Below the pieces are notes generated by a model, which saw only the letters and a program-made list of their open reading frames with translations, was not told the origin of the DNA and did not search any database. Made by a program: the position numbers and the translations under genes. From the NCBI GenBank assembly GCA_009602735.1, contig WELA01011136.1, positions 335,911 through 399,910 on the forward strand: a DNA stretch of 64,000 nucleotides. The letters are read 5' to 3'. Positions 59,601 through 64,000 of this stretch are shown here, piece after piece. Source of the DNA: Mesotaenium endlicherianum. Its lineage: Eukaryota > Streptophyta > Zygnematophyceae > Zygnematales > Mesotaeniaceae. Within the stretch, counting starts at the first letter, position 1. Each line of letters begins with the position of its first letter.

Positions 59601-62234
59601 TTGGACAAAGAGGATGGGGGCCCCGAATGGAGAAGAGCTCGGCTCAATCCAGCCTTTCTCCAGCAAGTCGCTAATTTGATCTTTCATCTCGTTCATTTCC
59701 AACGGGCTTAGGCGATAAATCGGGCGCCAAGTCGGTTGATAATCGGGAACGAGAGGGATGGTATGTCCAATACCCCTATCAAGCGGAAGCCCGGCTGGTA
59801 TTTCAGTTGGAAACATTGACTTATACTTTTGCAAAAGAGCAAAAAGGTCGGTTGTGAGTGTTTCTTCATGACCTGTCCAACATCAATTCTTGCGTAAAGA
59901 GCGTAGTTGAAGTTGCTGGGGAATCGGGTCTCAGTAATCCAAAGAAAACATTTTGACCGTGCTTTGCCAAACGTCGCGCTTGCTTTCTGGACAACAGAAG
60001 AGTCTTCAGAGGACTTTCCAAGGCCATATCGGGCTTAAGGGACTGAAGAGAAATCTTCCTGGTCCCCTTGCGTACAATGCATGTCTTTTGACTGAAGTCA
60101 AGCAATGCACTTGTTTGCGTAAGCCAATCATTACCCAAAATTGCGTCGATTCCATGCGGCAATTCAGATACGTAGAATTGTACACGCCCATGGAAGGACT
60201 GCACGCTGAGTGGTAATTTAAGCATTCCAATAGTGCAAGCTAACGAGCCATCGCCAAGGCGAAGAGTCTCGTCCTTGAGTATTGGAAACAACTTCATCCC
60301 TTGTGCAAAACGTGCACTAATGAAGCTTACTGACGCGCCTGAATCAATGACTGTAAAGCATGATTTACCTGAAACTTTCGTTTCAAACGTCATACTTAAT
60401 GTCAAAGAAGCATGATGCATCACCAGCAACGTCCTCGCCTTGAGAGGAATGTGGGAAATATGGAGGTCCTTTACCAAAATCCCATTTTGCATTACTGGCC
60501 TTGCGCGAAATCGAGTAATCGGGTCAAAGAACGCGCGAATATGTGTGAATGTAGCAATATATATTGGTGCAAGACACTTGTGCATTTTCCGTAAGCGAGA
60601 TAAGTGTTCGTAACACTTGGCAAGGTTAGGATGCACTCGAGTTCCAAGAACTCAGCAAAGCTCAACACTGGCATACAAATATATTCGTGTCGAAGTATAT
60701 TTATATCGGGTATGCCTGAGTGAACAAGGATTCTTGGGGCTTGCGCGCGAACTCCTAGAATTTCCTGCTCACTAAGTCGTGTTGTCAAAAGCTCAGAAGG
60801 AGGCTTTGCGACTAGCTCCTGAGCTACTCTTTTAAAGGCCCCTTGCCTTTCCCCTTGGGATTGTTTCTCGAATCCCTCCTAGTAGAACATTGCGAGATCG
60901 TATGCCCTTGCTTCCCACAGCCAAAACACAGCCCTCTGGTCATCATATGATTGCGAGCTTCGGTGTTGTCTATTTTGCCTATCTTGGGAGGTGGACTAGT
61001 GGATCGAGTGCTAGGGCCCGCGCCATTAGGATAGTTCCTCTTGGGGGCGGGTTTACTTGTACTAGGAAAGGACGATGGAGGACGTGATGGACGCGAGGCC
61101 CGTTTAGGCGTAGCGACCGACTCCTCTTGAGCTAAAGTCTTGGTATAACGAATGAGATTGGCGATGGCTGTCTATTCCAAATCGGTGACTGGGTTCGCGT
61201 TGAGACGATTAGCGTATTCCGCTTGGAGTCCCAAGCGAAAAAGGTGAATTTGCATCCCAGTATCAACTGGAACATCCACTATTTGGGCGACTAAGATACG
61301 GAACTTATTGATATAGGTTTAGTGCCTGTCTGTTTGAGGAGAAGCAACTTATCGCGAGCTATCTTGGATGGATTGTGACGCCCAAAATAATTGCGTAACT
61401 CGGTACTAAACTCCTCGAAAGTGATGGGCCCCCTCTCAGTCCCATGCCATAACTGCGATGCATCCCCCTTGAGAAAAGTGGAAGCCATCATGGCTTGGTC
61501 GGTAGGGGCTACGTTCGCTAACGCAAAGAAGGTTTTGAGTTCTTTGAGAAAACGGCGTACATCAGAATTGGGGCCGCCTTGAAACTTTTCAGGCGGCGAT
61601 GGTTTGTACGAAGGCGTTGGTGCCGCGGCCTGCCCAAGGATGATGGGCGGGATTGGCGTGTTGGCGTTGTCGCCTGCGGTCCCTGATGGGCCCGGCATCC
61701 CTTGGGCAGCCTGTAAAAAAGGACCAATCGAAGGGTGAGTGTCCATGGCAGCAACGAAGCGAGTGACAAGGTCGGCCAACTCAGTGTGAGTGACTTCAGC
61801 GAGGTTAACACGGTCTTCTGTACGACCAATGACGTCGGACAAAGTACTAAGTGCCATTGTCATGGTTTGACTGTCAGTCGTCAAGGCCGTGAAGCGTTGT
61901 AAAATGGTTTGCTGGAAAGTGCGCGGCGAGATTGGCTCGGCGGGCAATCCTCCAGCATCGCTGCTGGTGACGACAGGAGCGGGAAGAGCAGCTGAAGCGG
62001 CGGCGGCAGCATCGGCAGCAGTCGCAGCGGCACCATTGTCGCCCTCCATATGGAAGCCGAGATAGCGCCGGAAGAGAGAGAAAAAATTTCCCGTCGAAAC
62101 ACAATAAGCGACCGGGGGGTCAGGGCAGTACTGGGATGGGTGACCTTCCCAATACGAAAAATTGCCCCAAATATATTTTCCCAAAAATATATTCCAGCCA
62201 CTAAAAAAAACTTTTCCTTGGAGAAACCGAGATC

Positions 62235-62247
62235 GGCTCCAATACCA
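62235..62247 (-). promoter_or_regulatory. Primer-binding site of Element 4
   Basis: TGGTATTGGAGCC, one base inside the 5' LTR, initiator-Met-tRNA-like. Confidence 0.85.
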
Positions 62248-62248
62248 A

Positions 62249-63189
62249 TGTAACATTTCTGCTTTTCAAGAGGATCTTTCCTCGGTATTCAAGGAATATT
62301 TAATTCAAGTGGAAGGAAAATCTGTATACTTGTGGAAATTGACGAATACTCGAAAGAGCGAAAGTGAAAACTAACGTAGAATGTGTGCTTGTGAGAGTTG
62401 CACTCACAATGACTCTGCAGGTATTTATACCTGCACAACATGAGGCACTGGAGTGCTTCGAGTCACCACCTAGGGCACTGGTTCATGTTCAACGAAAATG
62501 GTCGAAGGGACGTGTCCCATTTGGTCGAATGCTCGAAATGCGCAGTTGGCCGTTTGGAGACTTTTCGACGGTTTCCGAAAAACCGTTTCGCGCCAAACGG
62601 GCGTTTTCGCGTTCTCCCGACTTTCCGAAAAAGTCGCGATTGATTGCGGAGTCGCGTACACATGCTTTCGTCATGAACTGGTAGTTTACAAAGCTACTTT
62701 GGCCAATCAGTTAGGTGTGAACGTTTCAATCGCAGTCGCGGGTTCGAATCCGCTCGGATGCAAAGCGACTTTGCATATTCTGTTTCGTTTGACTTTACGA
62801 CTGTTTGTTCGTATTAATGATACGACAGTAGCTTCGTATTAAGACTAGTCGTAATCCGAAATCTGTGATTGTCCATTATTCGTAAATATGACAATCAAAA
62901 TAACTTAATCAAACAATGATTAATTAAATTATCATCTCATAATTATTCAAAGTAACTTCATGAATAATTGTGTCGTACTTTTGCGAAGTAGTTGAATTAC
63001 GTTACGACGCTTTTTGCAATAGTATCTCGGTCGTTTCGCCAATCGACCGGGAATTAATCGGCACACGTGTGTGGCGAATAATTCAATGTGATGCAATCAT
63101 TTATCAAATAACTTATGATACATAGTATAACGTATTTTCGGTAATTGGGAAAACGTCCCAAATGCGCCTAAAAAGCTCAAATCGTTACA
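62249..63189 (-). repeat. 5' LTR of Element 4
   Basis: 941 bases, nearly identical in length to the other copy. Contains a tRNA-like A-box/B-box pair read on the plus strand (62699-62751). Confidence 0.95.
62690..62765 (+). other. tRNA-like sequence inside the Element 4 LTR
   Basis: TTTGGCCAATCAGTTAGG resembles the D-arm/A-box of Ser/Leu-type tRNAs, and GGTTCGAATCC (62741-62751) is an exact B-box within a pairable T-arm (GCGGG/CCGCT). The other LTR carries the same pair at 56127-56179 (B-box GGTTCAAATCC). No acceptor stem pairs, so it is tRNA-like rather than a tRNA gene. Confidence 0.5.
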
Positions 63190-64000
63190 CTTTCTTAGAT
63201 GCTCCATAGCTCTTCCAAGGTCTTCAAAAAGGTTAATAAGAAAGTACCACCACAAACTGGTCCAAGTAGGGTCTGTAGATACTATTCATGAGCTCCATGA
63301 ATATAGCAGGTGCATTAGTCAACCCAAAAGGCATGACTGTGAATCCAAACAAATCATAGCAATTTTGTGAACGTCTCCTTCCGCAATTCGTACCTGGTGA
63401 TAGCCTCTCCTCAGATTGATCTTCGAGAAATATTTCGCCCCGACAAGTTTGTCAATCAACTCATAGCTCTCTGTGGAGGTAATCATGCTTGTAGCTCCTT
63501 AGAAAAAAGCACTTGAACTCCTCCTACAGCGCCTTAATTTGGACACGCATCTCAGCACGCTTCTTCTTTTTTTGAATAGTTGGGCTTTGCCTCTTTTGAG
63601 CAAGAAGATTAGACACCACTACTGGCTCCTCGTGCGGTGTACATTTGACCAGGCTTTTAGGATTCACGCTTGCTCCATCTGATGACCCGACCAAGGCCAC
63701 CGAAACAAGGTACATCTCCTTCACCTGTATCACCCTGCATAGCTTCTTAACTTGCAGCCTTGACAGAAGACGATTACTTGTGGCCCTGTCTACCTCCACC
63801 TATTTTGCTATCTCCAGACCATCACACCCTTGGACCTTCACTTGTCCCGTGCTCCAGTGCACTTGAGGGTTGGCTTTGGTCGGCCCAATATCACCTCATA
63901 GTGACCTAAATCTGCGTGCTCCATAACTTCCTTACTCCGGTGCGCTGCTACTTCCACGTGAATAGCTTTCGTAGGTGCACCACACTTGAGTCTCTGCCCA

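Larger units (their letters stand above)
55676..63189 (-). mobile_element. Element 4: broken Ty3/gypsy chromovirus
   Basis: LTRs 55676-56617 and 62249-63189 with ends TGTRACA and GTTACA, flanked by target duplication CTTTC (55671-55675 and 63190-63194). Minus-strand parts: gag (from about 62050, MEGDNGAAATAAD, with zinc knuckle CFGCGKQGHTISQC near 60900), protease (FTVIDSGASVSFIS, about 60340), reverse transcriptase (about 59800-59200), RNase H (about 58850-58500), integrase (about 58270-57100, [30 protein letters not shown]) and chromodomain (56759-57046, ELLIKWLDYDSSRNSYEP). A fossil with roughly five to ten breaks. By eye the LTRs differ at about 3-4 percent of sites, so the insertion is fairly young. 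Confidence 0.93.
52470..64000 (-). mobile_element. Element 3: broken chromovirus, continues beyond the window
   Basis: Minus strand. 3' LTR at about 52470-52735 (starts TGTAAGG, preceded by the polypurine tract GAGGAGGGGGA), then a chromodomain ([20 protein letters not shown], 52800-52875), integrase parts (53100-53860), [solo LTR 53861-55090], reverse transcriptase/RNase H parts (55095-55670), [Element 4, 55676-63189], reverse transcriptase start (63195-63500, [18 protein letters not shown]) and protease-side sequence to the window end. It cuts Element 1 in its integrase. Fossil with many breaks. Its 5' LTR is outside the window, so its own target duplication cannot be checked here. Confidence 0.8.

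Noticed and set aside
62690-62765. True tRNA gene in the Element 4 LTR
   Set aside because: A-box and T-arm are good but no acceptor stem pairs and the anticodon arm is weak.
1-64000. CRISPR arrays, bacterial operons, rRNA genes
   Set aside because: None seen; the spliced genes and elements are eukaryotic and the short tandem repeats lack unique spacers.

Overview
The window reads as nuclear DNA of a green-lineage eukaryote. The GC-rich exons are split by introns with canonical GT/AG ends. There is a plastid-targeted small heat-shock protein, a two-domain plant-type fluoride exporter, and chromodomain Ty3/gypsy elements primed by an initiator-Met-tRNA-like site. A streptophyte alga (charophyte, Chara-like) is my best guess. 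That is an inference from gene content, not from a marker gene. Several runs of N show it is a draft assembly.

Host genes occupy the left half. On the minus strand, 5158-6677 encodes a two-exon chloroplast Hsp20. Also on the minus strand, 9154-15070 encodes a SARAF-like ER membrane protein (store-operated calcium entry regulator family) in at least five exons, one of them holding an assembly gap. On the plus strand, about 18847-22518 encodes a CPBP (CAAX-protease-like) membrane protein, possibly with its transit-peptide exon at 17086-17478. Also on the plus strand, 27548-32183 encodes a six-exon FEX/CrcB fluoride export protein. A decayed direct copy of the 3' half of the SARAF locus lies at about 2350-4530. 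Long CA/GT arrays fill many introns. A short LINE-like remnant lies at 23780-24145.

The right half, from about 36 kb to the end, is a nest of retroelements. The oldest (Element 1, plus strand) has gag, protease, reverse transcriptase, RNase H and the start of integrase. Between protease and reverse transcriptase it also carries a cytosine-5 DNA methyltransferase domain. It was entered by Element 2 (39639-48486, minus strand, 5-bp target duplication CCGTG). Element 2 is a whole-looking chromovirus with long gag and pol frames and an extra 558-residue non-Env frame between pol and the 3' LTR. Element 3 (minus strand, about 52470 to beyond the window) cuts Element 1 in its integrase. Element 3 was itself entered by a solo LTR of Element 2's family (53861-55090, duplication GCAAG) and by Element 4, a broken chromovirus (55676-63189, duplication CTTTC) whose LTRs hold a tRNA-like sequence.

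The most notable items are the retroelement-borne DNA methyltransferase and the extra frame of Element 2. The extra frame starts one base after a branch-point and splice-acceptor arrangement and lies between two copies of a polypurine motif.
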